Origin: Rhodobacterales bacterium 34-62-10
Lineage (GTDB): Bacteria; Pseudomonadota; Alphaproteobacteria; Rhodobacterales; Rhodobacteraceae
Length of the DNA stretch: 6,459 nt
Direction of reading: 5' to 3'
Assembly: GCA_002282555.1 (NCBI GenBank)
Contig: NCJR01000124.1
Location: 1 to 6,459, forward strand
Shown here: piece after piece, positions 1 through 5,577 of the stretch
How positions within the stretch are numbered: position 1 is the first letter of the stretch
How the letters are laid out: every line of letters starts with the position of its first letter
The notes under the pieces: generated by a model
Database searches by the model: none
Told to the model about the DNA's origin: nothing
The model's input: the letters and a program-made list of their open reading frames with translations, nothing else
Translations under genes and position numbers: made by a program

Positions 1-126
1 ATCATCGCCAAGGCCAAGCTGAGCCAGAACCGCGAGGCGGTGGATCATGCGGGCGTGGTCGGGTCGGTCAAAGTGCGGGGGCTGGACGCGATGGCAGCAC
101 GGATGAGGCGCGACAGCGCCGACTGA
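1..126 (+). CDS. C-terminal end of a PaiB-like FMN-binding protein (partial, 5' end outside window)
   Basis: Frame 1 is open from the left edge to a TGA at 124-126, giving 41 residues. The stretch AKLSQNREAVDHAGVVGSV resembles the conserved C-terminal block of PaiB-type proteins (FMN_bind_2 family), where a K-L-S-Q-N-R motif is followed by a D-x-A-G-V segment. PaiB-like proteins have a split-barrel flavin-binding fold and are often annotated as negative transcriptional regulators or as relatives of pyridoxamine-phosphate oxidase. Only the tail is visible, so fold, cofactor binding and length cannot be judged. The gene points toward the SDR gene and ends just before a bidirectional terminator. 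That the frame is coding is likely; the family call rests on one short motif. Confidence 0.6.
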   Translation: MIAKAKLSQNREAVDHAGVVGSVKVRGLDAMAARMRRDSAD

Positions 127-143
127 CGCGTCTGGCATGAAAA

Positions 144-166
144 AACGGCGGGGATTTCCCGCCGTT
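144..166. terminator. Bidirectional rho-independent terminator between convergent genes
   Basis: A perfect 9-bp stem, AACGGCGGG (144-152) with CCCGCCGTT (158-166), encloses a 5-nt loop. Six A residues at 140-145 become a U-run on the minus strand, so it is a canonical terminator for the SDR gene, whose stop lies 33 nt upstream in that direction. On the plus strand the stem is followed by the AT-rich CTGTATATTATT, a weaker but usable tail for the PaiB-like gene. Confidence 0.85.
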
Positions 167-199
167 CTGTATATTATTCAACGTGTTACAGGGTGAAGC

Positions 200-955
200 T
201 TACCGCATCCGCAGGGCGCCGTCGATGCGGATCGTCTCGCCGTTCAGGTAGCCCGATTCGACGATGAAGCGCGCGAGGGCGGCGTATTCCTCGGGGCGAC
301 CCAGACGGCGGGGGCAGATCACGTCGGATGCGAGTTGGTCGCGGACTTCCTGCGGCAGGCTCATCAGCATGGGTGTCAGGAACAGGCCCGGTGCGATGGC
401 CATGACCCGGATACCTTCACGCGACAAATCCCGCGCCATGGGCAGCGACATGCCCGCGATCCCGGCTTTGGAGGAGGCATAGGCGACCTGACCTTTTTGC
501 CCATCGAAGGCCGCGACCGAGGCGGTATTGACGATCACCCCGCGCTGGCCATCCTCGGTGGGTGCGTTCTTGGCCATTTCAGCGGCGGCCAGACGTGCGA
601 CGTTGAAGCTGCCCACAAGATTGATGCCGATGACGCGAGTGTAATGGTCAAGGCTGTGCGGGCCATCCTTGCCCAGCGTCTTTTCGGCGGTGCCCACGCC
701 GGCGCAGTTGATGGCGGCGTTGATCTTGCCCATCACGGCCACGGCCTTGGCGATGGCGGCTTTGACCGAGTCTTCGCTGGTGACATCGGTCTGCACGAAG
801 GTGGCACCGATCTCGGCCGCGACAGCCTCGCCGCGCGCGGCGTCGCGGTCCAGAATCGTGACCTGCGCGCCAGAGGCGCGGAACAGACGCGCTGTCGCCT
901 CGCCCAGACCGGAGGCGCCGCCTGTGATGATGGCGGCGGTTTCTTGCATCAGCAT
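200..955 (-). CDS. Short-chain dehydrogenase/reductase, 3-hydroxyacyl-CoA dehydrogenase type 2 (HSD10)-like
   Basis: A 251-residue classical SDR, predicted to be a soluble NAD(H)-dependent oxidoreductase. The cofactor motif TGGASGLG lies at residues 11-18. Asp36 at the end of the second strand is the usual sign of NAD rather than NADP preference. NCAG is at 83-86. The catalytic set is Asn112, Ser146, Tyr159 and Lys163 (YASSK), followed by an IAPG segment. The [11 protein letters not shown] start, the N-C-A-G-V-G-T-A block and the long insert before the catalytic Ser match HSD10-type enzymes, which oxidise short or branched 3-hydroxyacyl-CoA in fatty acid and isoleucine breakdown. The exact substrate is an inference. 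The start at 955 has AGAGGG 5 nt upstream; an internal ATG at 949 aligns better with typical family N-termini and is a real alternative. The AbrB gene lies upstream in the same direction with an 83-nt gap holding a promoter-like sequence. Confidence 0.93.
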   Translation of the reverse strand: MLMQETAAIITGGASGLGEATARLFRASGAQVTILDRDAARGEAVAAEIGATFVQTDVTSEDSVKAAIAKAVAVMGKINAAINCAGVGTAEKTLGKDGPHSLDHYTRVIGINLVGSFNVARLAAAEMAKNAPTEDGQRGVIVNTASVAAFDGQKGQVAYASSKAGIAGMSLPMARDLSREGIRVMAIAPGLFLTPMLMSLPQEVRDQLASDVICPRRLGRPEEYAALARFIVESGYLNGETIRIDGALRMR

Positions 956-977
956 GAGAGCCCTCTTCCCTTTGAAT

Positions 978-1018
978 TGAACATGGGTTCAGTTACTCCT
1001 GACGGGGCGCGGTGTCAA
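978..1018 (-). promoter_or_regulatory. Candidate SDR promoter with an overlapping palindromic operator
   Basis: Reading the minus strand, a consensus -35 TTGACA (1018-1013) is followed after 17 nt by TAACTG (995-990). The palindrome TGAAC-N4-GTTCA (978-991) overlaps the end of this -10 and covers the expected transcription start, about 23 nt upstream of the SDR start codon. An operator at +1 is a common position for a repressor of the TetR, MarR or GntR type; which regulator, if any, is not visible. The -10 matches the consensus poorly, so the promoter call is moderate. Confidence 0.45.
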
Positions 1019-1038
1019 AGACCGCGTGGCCGTCGCGA

Positions 1039-2064
1039 TCAGGTCCGGCGGCGACGGATTTTCTGGATCACCGCCATTTCGATCACCGTCAGGACGATGC
1101 GATAGATGTGATGTGCTGTCACCAGCGCGGGGTTGGCCTGAAGGCTGAGGGCGATCAGCGCCATTTCGGTGACGCCACCGGGGGCGAAGCTGATCAGCAG
1201 CGTGTCAAAGGGCGCGCCGGTGATCCGGTGGACAAGGGCCACCAGCGCCAAGGCCACCGTCATCATGAACAGCACCGAGGCCAGACCCAGCCAGATGCCT
1301 TTCATCAACGCGCGCCCTTTCAGTCCGCCGAAGCGCATGCCGAGGCTGGCGCCAATCACGATCTGCGCTTCGTTGATCAACCATTGCGGCATGTCCAGCG
1401 GCACCAACCCACTGAGGCTGACGGCGGCGGCCACGAACAATGGCCCGGTCAGTTGGCCTGCGGGAAGGTGCAGCCACTTGCCGACCCCCAGACCCAGCAG
1501 ACCCACGGCCACCACCGCGGGCAGTTGCGTCAGGTCCACATCGGCGCGCGCCAGCGTCATGCCCCCCGCGCTGCCCACAGGCGCCCCAAGCCAGAGCGAC
1601 AGGCCGATGGGCAGCAGCGAGATCACCAGCACGATCCGCAGGAATTGCTGCATGGTCAGGATCGCGATATCGGCACCCGCTTCCTCGCCCATGGCGATGC
1701 TTTCCATCAGACCACCGGGGGTGCCGCTGTAAAAGGCGGTGGCATGGTCATAGCCGCCCAACTGCCTGAAAATCGCATAGTTTCCGGCATGGGCCAGCCC
1801 GACAAACACCGTGAGGGCCGCGAAACTGACCATCAGAGAGGGCACCATCGCCGCCAGATCGGGCGTCACCTGTGCGCCGATCATCACCCCGATCAACGCC
1901 AGAAACACCAGCCGGACAGGTTGTGGAAACATGTAGCCTGACGGAAAGCGGTGCCCCATCACGGTGGACAGGAGCGCGGTGGCGATCAGGCTTCCCAGCA
2001 TATAGGGCAGGGGCAGCGCGGTCTGGCTGGCCAGAAGTCCACCCGCCGCACCAACGGCCAGCAC
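1039..2064 (-). CDS. AbrB-family (Gneg_AbrB_dup) integral membrane protein, putative transporter; N-terminus uncertain
   Basis: A very hydrophobic protein of 341 residues from the GTG at 2064, with about ten membrane segments. It belongs to the family annotated as AbrB duplication or 'ammonia monooxygenase' membrane protein; neither name reflects a proven role, and it is not the DNA-binding AbrB. The internal duplication is clear. TPGGLMESIAMGEEAG (115-130) corresponds to APGGVTEMALIALSLQ (294-309), and each is followed by a similar ...R-I-V-L segment. LPLPYMLGSLI (17-27) corresponds to LPAGQLTGPLF (200-210). The C-terminus is the basic tail KIRRRRT. The GTG at 2064 has no ribosome-binding site and cuts off the first membrane segment. 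The frame stays open upstream to a TAG at 2118-2116, and a CTG at 2097 would add 11 residues (TRASILTTLLV...) to give 352, closer to the usual family length. The SDR gene lies 83 nt downstream and may be co-transcribed. Substrate unknown. Confidence 0.88.
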   Translation of the reverse strand: MLAVGAAGGLLASQTALPLPYMLGSLIATALLSTVMGHRFPSGYMFPQPVRLVFLALIGVMIGAQVTPDLAAMVPSLMVSFAALTVFVGLAHAGNYAIFRQLGGYDHATAFYSGTPGGLMESIAMGEEAGADIAILTMQQFLRIVLVISLLPIGLSLWLGAPVGSAGGMTLARADVDLTQLPAVVAVGLLGLGVGKWLHLPAGQLTGPLFVAAAVSLSGLVPLDMPQWLINEAQIVIGASLGMRFGGLKGRALMKGIWLGLASVLFMMTVALALVALVHRITGAPFDTLLISFAPGGVTEMALIALSLQANPALVTAHHIYRIVLTVIEMAVIQKIRRRRT

Positions 2065-2134
2065 GAGAAGTGTCGTCAGGATGGAGGCGCGTGTCAGGGC
2101 AGGGGCTTTCGGTCGCTAGGGGAGTCGTGAGCCT

Positions 2135-2163
2135 TCTTAGGATGCTGCATGCGGGAAGCCAAG
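2135..2163 (-). promoter_or_regulatory. Weak candidate promoter for the AbrB-family gene
   Basis: On the minus strand CTTGGC (2163-2158) is separated by 17 nt from CTAAGA (2140-2135), a partial match to the alphaproteobacterial CTTGAC-N17-CTATAT pattern. Transcription would start near 2128, leaving about 30 nt before the CTG at 2097. Matches this weak also arise by chance in such DNA. Confidence 0.25.
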
Positions 2164-2179
2164 GGCAGGCCATGCGGGA
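2148..2179. repeat. 9-bp direct repeat CATGCGGGA in the divergent intergenic region
   Basis: CATGCGGGA occurs at 2148-2156 and again at 2171-2179, a period of 23 bp, with a third partial copy (ATGCGGGG) directly after at 2178-2185. Two copies about two helical turns apart between divergent genes could be a regulator-binding site. The second copy lies just upstream of the candidate -35 of the plus-strand gene. No dyad symmetry is seen within the units. Confidence 0.4.
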
Positions 2180-2188
2180 TGCGGGGTG

Positions 2189-2217
2189 CTTGCGCTTTGG
2201 TTGCGGGCTGGCTATCG
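2189..2217 (+). promoter_or_regulatory. Candidate promoter of the TPR-SGNH gene
   Basis: CTTGCG (2189-2194) and CTATCG (2212-2217) are separated by exactly 17 nt. Each matches 4 of 6 bases of the alphaproteobacterial housekeeping pattern CTTGAC-N17-CTATAT. The expected start near 2224 would give a leader of about 30 nt before the TTG/GTG start codons. This is the best-spaced pair in the intergenic region. Confidence 0.4.
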
Positions 2218-2252
2218 CGGAGCAGGTGTTTGGTCAGGGGTGAGGTGCTGCA

Positions 2253-3866
2253 TTGGTGCGTGCACAAGAGGCACAGGAATGGATCAGGGACGCACAGACC
2301 GCCGTGGCGTCGGGCGATCATGAGGCTGCGCTGCACTGTTGGCGGGGTCTGCTTGCGCAGGCACCGGATCACCGGGCTGAGGCGCTGAGCGGGCTTGCCG
2401 AGGCGTATCTGGCGCTTGAGGATTATGCCGAGGCACTGGACGCTGTTGCATCGCTGACCGCCCTTGATCCGCAATCACCATCATTGCGCCATTTGCGGTC
2501 GCGGATTCTGGGGCGCGCGACCCAGCGTCTTGAACTGCGCCTTGATCCCTTGGCGGATGTGCCGGGGTTCAGGGTCATCGGGCCGGAGGACAGTTTGTTG
2601 CGGCGCGAGGTGAACGCGGTTCCGTTGCAGTTGCAGCTCGGCGGTGCGTCTGTGTCCCGGGGCCGTCTGGTGCTGGAGAAGGCTGACGGCGCAGTGCACC
2701 ATCTTGCGCTGACACGCGATACCGACGTGACGCCGCGTCGATCCGGGCTGCGCCACCTGTGGCGGCGGCTGCGGGGGAGCGATCATCTCACCTTGCGGAT
2801 CAATCTGCGGCATATCCGGCGGATCGGGATCATCCGGCACGGCGGGCAGGCGGATGACGCTGTTGTCTGGACCCACGCCGTCCGGTGGGTGGATGTGCCC
2901 ACATGTCTGGAAGGGCATGACGGTTGGCTGTTCCTGACCAATGACGGCAACCGTTCGGACGCGATCTTTACGGGGCAATTGCAGCTTTCGGCGTGGCGGC
3001 GTCTGGCTTGGGTGCACTACGCGTGGAGGCTGTCGCGGGGGATACGGCGGCTGGGCCGTAGCGGGGTGAAACTGGCTTTCGTCATCGCCCCGTCCAAGGA
3101 GAGCGTGTTGCCGCAGTTCTATCCCTTGGCGCGCGGGGCGCGGACCCTGAGCGACAGCGTGGCGGTGATCCTGCGCCGCGCGGGTGTGCCTTTGGTCTTT
3201 CCTGTGGCGCGGCTGGCCGGGACGCCCGACAGCTATTGTCGGACCGACACCCATTGGAGCCATGCAGGAGCCTTTGCCGCGCTTGAGGACTGTCTGGAGC
3301 AATTCGGTCTGCACGGCGATTGGCGGTCGCAGATCGACTTTGCCCCGCTGGAGGTGATGGGCGATCTGGGGGGCAAGATGACCCCTGCCGTGACGGATAT
3401 GATGCAGGTTGCCCGTTGGCCGGGTCGACAAAACGCGCAGGTTCTGTATCGCAGTGGTCTTGCGACAACCGGAGAGATCGTGATCTTCGACAATCCCGAT
3501 GCCGCGGTGCAGGAGGTTCTGGTGGTGTTCGGTGGCAGTTCCGCCGCGACGCTGGCATATCTGGCATCCCGGATTTTTCGACGGGTGGTGCGGGTCAATT
3601 GCCCGTCTACCCAGCCGGTGATGGATGTGATCGCCGCAGAAGGGGCCGCTTACGTCATTTGCCAGACGAATGAGCGGTATCTGCTGCATGCGCCGCGGGT
3701 TGTGCGGGGGCTGCGCGACAGTGCCATTCCTGCGGCGGTGGCGGCGCTGGATGCCCCGACCCGCGCCCGTGTGCAGGCGGCCTGTGATGCGGCGGCGGCC
3801 GATAATGCCTATGCGGGGTTTCTGGCGCAGTGTTTGCGGGACAAGACAACCGATCCCGTGGGGTAG
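2253..3866 (+). CDS. TPR-like N-terminus fused to an AlgX/AlgJ-type SGNH acetyltransferase-like domain
   Basis: The protein has 537 residues. Residues 4-85 are alpha-helical and Ala-rich with a TPR pattern (GDHEAALHCWRGLLAQAPDH; LAEAYLALEDYAEALDAVAS; LDP). Residues 93-215 are mixed and unrecognised. Residues 215-480 resemble AlgX/AlgJ polysaccharide O-acetyltransferases: GHDGWLFL (221-228), IAPSKESVLP (278-287), the Asp-x-His catalytic pair in TDTHWSH (Asp332, His334), GDLGGKM (370-376), FGGSSAATL (426-434, Ser429 the likely nucleophile) and a late NERYLLHAP (473-481). Known relatives transfer acetyl groups to exported polysaccharides in the periplasm. Here no signal peptide or membrane anchor is visible, and no AlgI-like membrane partner or polysaccharide gene is nearby, so substrate and location are open. 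An in-frame TGA at 2241-2243 leaves only TTG 2253 or GTG 2256 as starts; GAGGTG at 2242-2247 serves either, and GTG has the better spacing. The gene stands alone on its strand. Confidence 0.8.
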   Translation: MVRAQEAQEWIRDAQTAVASGDHEAALHCWRGLLAQAPDHRAEALSGLAEAYLALEDYAEALDAVASLTALDPQSPSLRHLRSRILGRATQRLELRLDPLADVPGFRVIGPEDSLLRREVNAVPLQLQLGGASVSRGRLVLEKADGAVHHLALTRDTDVTPRRSGLRHLWRRLRGSDHLTLRINLRHIRRIGIIRHGGQADDAVVWTHAVRWVDVPTCLEGHDGWLFLTNDGNRSDAIFTGQLQLSAWRRLAWVHYAWRLSRGIRRLGRSGVKLAFVIAPSKESVLPQFYPLARGARTLSDSVAVILRRAGVPLVFPVARLAGTPDSYCRTDTHWSHAGAFAALEDCLEQFGLHGDWRSQIDFAPLEVMGDLGGKMTPAVTDMMQVARWPGRQNAQVLYRSGLATTGEIVIFDNPDAAVQEVLVVFGGSSAATLAYLASRIFRRVVRVNCPSTQPVMDVIAAEGAAYVICQTNERYLLHAPRVVRGLRDSAIPAAVAALDAPTRARVQAACDAAAADNAYAGFLAQCLRDKTTDPVG

Positions 3867-3871
3867 GCGGC

Positions 3872-3948
3872 GTTCACCGGTTTGACAGATCACGCCTATC
3901 CTGCTGCCCGGTTACGGCCACGGCAACGGCCGTGCGTCCGGGGTGAAC
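3872..3948. terminator. Nested inverted repeats between convergent genes, probable terminator region
   Basis: An outer repeat, GTTCACC (3872-3878) with GGTGAAC (3942-3948), encloses a GC-rich hairpin CACGGC (3919-3924), loop AACG, GCCGTG (3929-3934). An alternative inner pairing is ACGGCC (3914-3919) with GGCCGT (3928-3933). It lies between the stops of the TPR-SGNH gene (3866) and the methyltransferase (3960), where a two-way terminator is expected. Neither strand has a T-run after the stem, so it is not a canonical intrinsic terminator. Confidence 0.4.
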
Positions 3949-3959
3949 CGCTATGACGT

Positions 3960-4583
3960 TCAGGCGGCGGGTTTGCGGGCAACAATATAAGGGTTTTGCG
4001 GATAAGTGCCGAACTGTCGCTGATCCACGATCTCGAACCCGGCGGCACGGAGGGCTTGGTGCAGTCCGGTCTCGGTCAGCATGGTGACCCTTGGAAACAG
4101 GCCGACGGTGCGCAGCAGTGCGAACAGGATGCGCATGCCGGGGTTGAGGTCGGCAAAGCACCAGGTCTTGCTGATCAATTGTCCGCCCGGAACAAGGGCC
4201 TGATGGATGCGCGACAGCGTGTCTGGCAGGTCATCCACCAGATGCAGCACGTTGAAGGCGCAGATCGCGTCGAAGGGGCCGTCTGCAAGCGCCTGCGCCG
4301 CATCCGCCACCACAAAACGCAGCGTGTCGCCTGCGGGTTTGGCCTTTGCGATCGCGACCATCTCGGTCGAGAAATCGGTGGCGACAAATTCCGATACGAA
4401 GCCGGCAAGGTGGATGGCGGTGCCGCCGGTGCCACAGCCGATCTCAAGCACGCGGTCTTGCGGGGACAGGCGCGCGGCTGCATCCGCCAGCATCGCCTCG
4501 TAAGCTGCCACGTTCTTGAGGGGCCGCGCGGCATAACGCTGCGCGATCCTGTTCCAGAAGCGCTGGTTTCGGGTGTCGGCCAT
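3960..4583 (-). CDS. Class I SAM-dependent methyltransferase
   Basis: A 207-residue Rossmann-fold methyltransferase, predicted to be soluble. Motif I, VLEIGCGTGGTA, spans residues 45-56. Asp70 in ATDFS ends the second strand and would bind the ribose of S-adenosylmethionine. Asp94 in VVADAA is the usual residue near the adenine. FDAICAFNVLHLVDD (104-118) is motif IV, and PGGQLISKTW forms the next strand. The N-terminus FWNRIAQRYAARP is typical of small-molecule methyltransferases of the Methyltransf_11/25 type. Nothing in the sequence reveals the methyl acceptor. The ATG at 4583 is preceded by AAAGG with about 9 nt spacing. The DJ-1-like gene lies 93 nt upstream in the same direction, with a strong inverted repeat in the gap that would fall in this gene's leader in a joint transcript. 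The fold is certain, the substrate unknown. Confidence 0.92.
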   Translation of the reverse strand: MADTRNQRFWNRIAQRYAARPLKNVAAYEAMLADAAARLSPQDRVLEIGCGTGGTAIHLAGFVSEFVATDFSTEMVAIAKAKPAGDTLRFVVADAAQALADGPFDAICAFNVLHLVDDLPDTLSRIHQALVPGGQLISKTWCFADLNPGMRILFALLRTVGLFPRVTMLTETGLHQALRAAGFEIVDQRQFGTYPQNPYIVARKPAA

Positions 4584-4605
4584 GGCGTGCTGCCTTTGAT
4601 GCCTA

Positions 4606-4640
4606 GATCACCTGTCCCTGTCCCACAAGGACAGGTGATC
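4606..4640. repeat. Perfect 12-bp inverted repeat between the DJ-1-like gene and the methyltransferase
   Basis: GATCACCTGTCC (4606-4617) pairs perfectly with GGACAGGTGATC (4629-4640) around an 11-nt loop. The left arm carries a second overlapping CCTGTCC (4617-4623), so GGACAGG (4629-4635) can instead form a 7-bp stem with a 5-nt loop. It starts 36 nt after the DJ-1-like stop and ends 22 nt before the methyltransferase start. There is no T-run on the minus strand, so it may be a rho-dependent or processing end of the first gene, an attenuator-like leader or an operator. Confidence 0.7.
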
Positions 4641-4665
4641 CGCAAGGGCCGCGTGCGGGACCGGA

Positions 4666-4686
4666 TCAGAGCAGGCTCAGAGCAGG
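4666..4686. repeat. Short tandem duplication across the stop codon of the DJ-1-like gene
   Basis: TCAGAGCAGG occurs at 4666-4675 and again at 4677-4686, an 11-bp period. On the minus strand the second occurrence holds the last codons and the TGA of the gene, and the first repeats them immediately downstream, so a second TGA follows in a different frame. It looks like a small slippage duplication without effect on the protein. Confidence 0.55.
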
Positions 4687-5351
4687 GACAGAAGCTTGTG
4701 CGCCGCCGCCTCGGACGAGGCGGGGTTCTGACCTGTCACCAGTTTGCCATCCGTCACCACATAAGGCGACCAGTCCGCGCCCTTGCTGTACTGCGCACCA
4801 TGGGCGGTCAGCATATCTTCCAGCAGGAAGGGGACGATCTTGGTCAGGCCCACGCCCTCTTCTTCGGAATTGGTGAAGCCCGTGACCTTGCGGCCCGCGA
4901 CGAAGGGTTTGCCCTCGGGGGTTTTGGTGTTCTTGAACACGGCAGGGGCGTGGCAGACGGCGGCGATGGGGCGGTCTTTTGCGGCGAAAGCCTCGATCAG
5001 CGCGGCGCTGTCAGCATCTTCGGCCAGATCCCACAGGGGGCCATGGCCGCCCGGGAAAAACACCGCGTCGTAATCATCCGCGGACAGGGTGGACAGGACG
5101 ACGGTATGCGCCAGCGCCCCTTGTGCGGCGGTGTCGGATTTGAACCGCTCGGTCGCGGGGGTCTGCGCGTCTGTGGTATCGCTGCTGGGGTCGAGCGGCG
5201 GCTGCCCACCCTTGGGCGAGGCCAGCGTCACCTCGGCGCCTGCGTCTTTGAAGACGTAATAGGGGGCGGCGAATTCCTCGAGCCAGAAGCCGGTCTTCTT
5301 GCCGGTATCGCCGAGTTGGTCATGCGATGTCAGAACCATGAGGATTTTCAT
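4677..5351 (-). CDS. DJ-1/PfpI superfamily protein, Hsp31-like (class I glutamine amidotransferase-like fold)
   Basis: A 224-residue protein covering the whole DJ-1/PfpI fold. The nucleophile-elbow Cys133 sits in AAVCHAPAVF with His134 directly after it. PGGHG lies at 100-104. Glu26 in KTGFWLEEFAAPY aligns with the conserved glutamate of DJ-1 and Hsp31, four residues before a proline. TGFTNSEEEGVGL and KGADWSPYVVTDGKLVTGQNPAS in the C-terminal half are typical of the Hsp31-like branch. Members of that branch act as cofactor-independent glyoxalases (methylglyoxal to lactate), deglycases or holding chaperones; which applies here cannot be told from sequence. No signal peptide, so cytoplasmic. 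The ATG at 5351 has a strong AAAGGA with about 7 nt spacing. The methyltransferase follows 93 nt downstream in the same direction. I found no convincing promoter in the upstream gap. Confidence 0.92.
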   Translation of the reverse strand: MKILMVLTSHDQLGDTGKKTGFWLEEFAAPYYVFKDAGAEVTLASPKGGQPPLDPSSDTTDAQTPATERFKSDTAAQGALAHTVVLSTLSADDYDAVFFPGGHGPLWDLAEDADSAALIEAFAAKDRPIAAVCHAPAVFKNTKTPEGKPFVAGRKVTGFTNSEEEGVGLTKIVPFLLEDMLTAHGAQYSKGADWSPYVVTDGKLVTGQNPASSEAAAHKLLSLL

Positions 5352-5577
5352 CTGGAATTCCTTTGTGTTGATGTGTCGATGGATGGCCCCTGTCGCAGGA
5401 TCGCGCCGGGGCGGTGTCGACAGATCAACGTCCGGAAGCCGGGCCAGTTCCGCGTCGGGCCCCGGAATTCGGGTAAAGGAGCGGGTTCCGTCGCGTTATG
5501 CGGGAGGGGTCGGGCTTTGACATACAAACAGTGCGGGTGAGGACACCCTGTCGCCGTTACGAAGATCAGCCGGACGT
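5352..5577. other. Intergenic region between the DJ-1-like gene and tRNA-Gly
   Basis: No gene is supported here. The region must hold the 3' end of the tRNA transcript and the promoter of the DJ-1-like gene. Visible elements are a short hairpin near the tRNA end (5535-5548), a near-palindrome CCCGGAATTCGGG (5461-5473), and the ribosome-binding site of the DJ-1-like gene at its left end. A TTGACA at 5517-5522 on the plus strand has no acceptable -10. Confidence 0.5.
5535..5548 (-). terminator. Possible terminator hairpin downstream of tRNA-Gly
   Basis: On the minus strand GGGTG, loop TCCT, CACCC forms a short perfect 5-bp GC-rich stem starting 29 nt after the encoded CCA. It is followed by GCACTGTTTGTATG, only moderately U-rich. 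An outer pairing of ACAG (5528-5531) with CTGT (5548-5551) can extend it imperfectly. Its position suits tRNA transcript termination, but the stem is short. Confidence 0.35.

Noticed and set aside
1012..1941. Plus-strand ORF (309 codons) opposite the AbrB-family gene
   Set aside because: The product is extremely His/Gln/Arg-rich, which is what the complement of hydrophobic Leu/Ala/Val/Gly codons gives. The minus strand encodes a convincing duplicated membrane protein.
2149..2388. Small plus-strand ORF (79 codons) starting in the divergent intergenic region
   Set aside because: Most of it overlaps the start of the TPR-SGNH gene in another frame, there is no ribosome-binding site before its ATG, and the sequence is Arg/Cys-rich without a recognisable pattern.
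3882..3887. TTGACA as a promoter -35 on the plus strand between convergent genes
   Set aside because: The only AT-containing hexamer, TATCCT, is 9 nt away, and at 16-18 nt the sequence is GC-rich without a -10. There is also no plus-strand gene downstream.
2481..3893. Long minus-strand ORF (470 codons) opposite the TPR-SGNH gene
   Set aside because: It is rich in Arg, His, Pro and Gln without domain structure, as expected for the reverse reading of a GC-rich gene. The opposite strand has recognisable catalytic motifs and a start with a ribosome-binding site.
5517..5522. TTGACA upstream of the tRNA on the plus strand
   Set aside because: No -10 lies at 16-18 nt, and a promoter here would read antisense into the tRNA and the RACo-like gene.
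3996..5540. Long plus-strand ORF (514 codons) spanning the methyltransferase and DJ-1-like genes
   Set aside because: It runs antisense to two genes with clear motifs and through their intergenic hairpin, and its product is low-complexity Gly/Arg/His-rich sequence. It is an antisense shadow of GC-rich codons.
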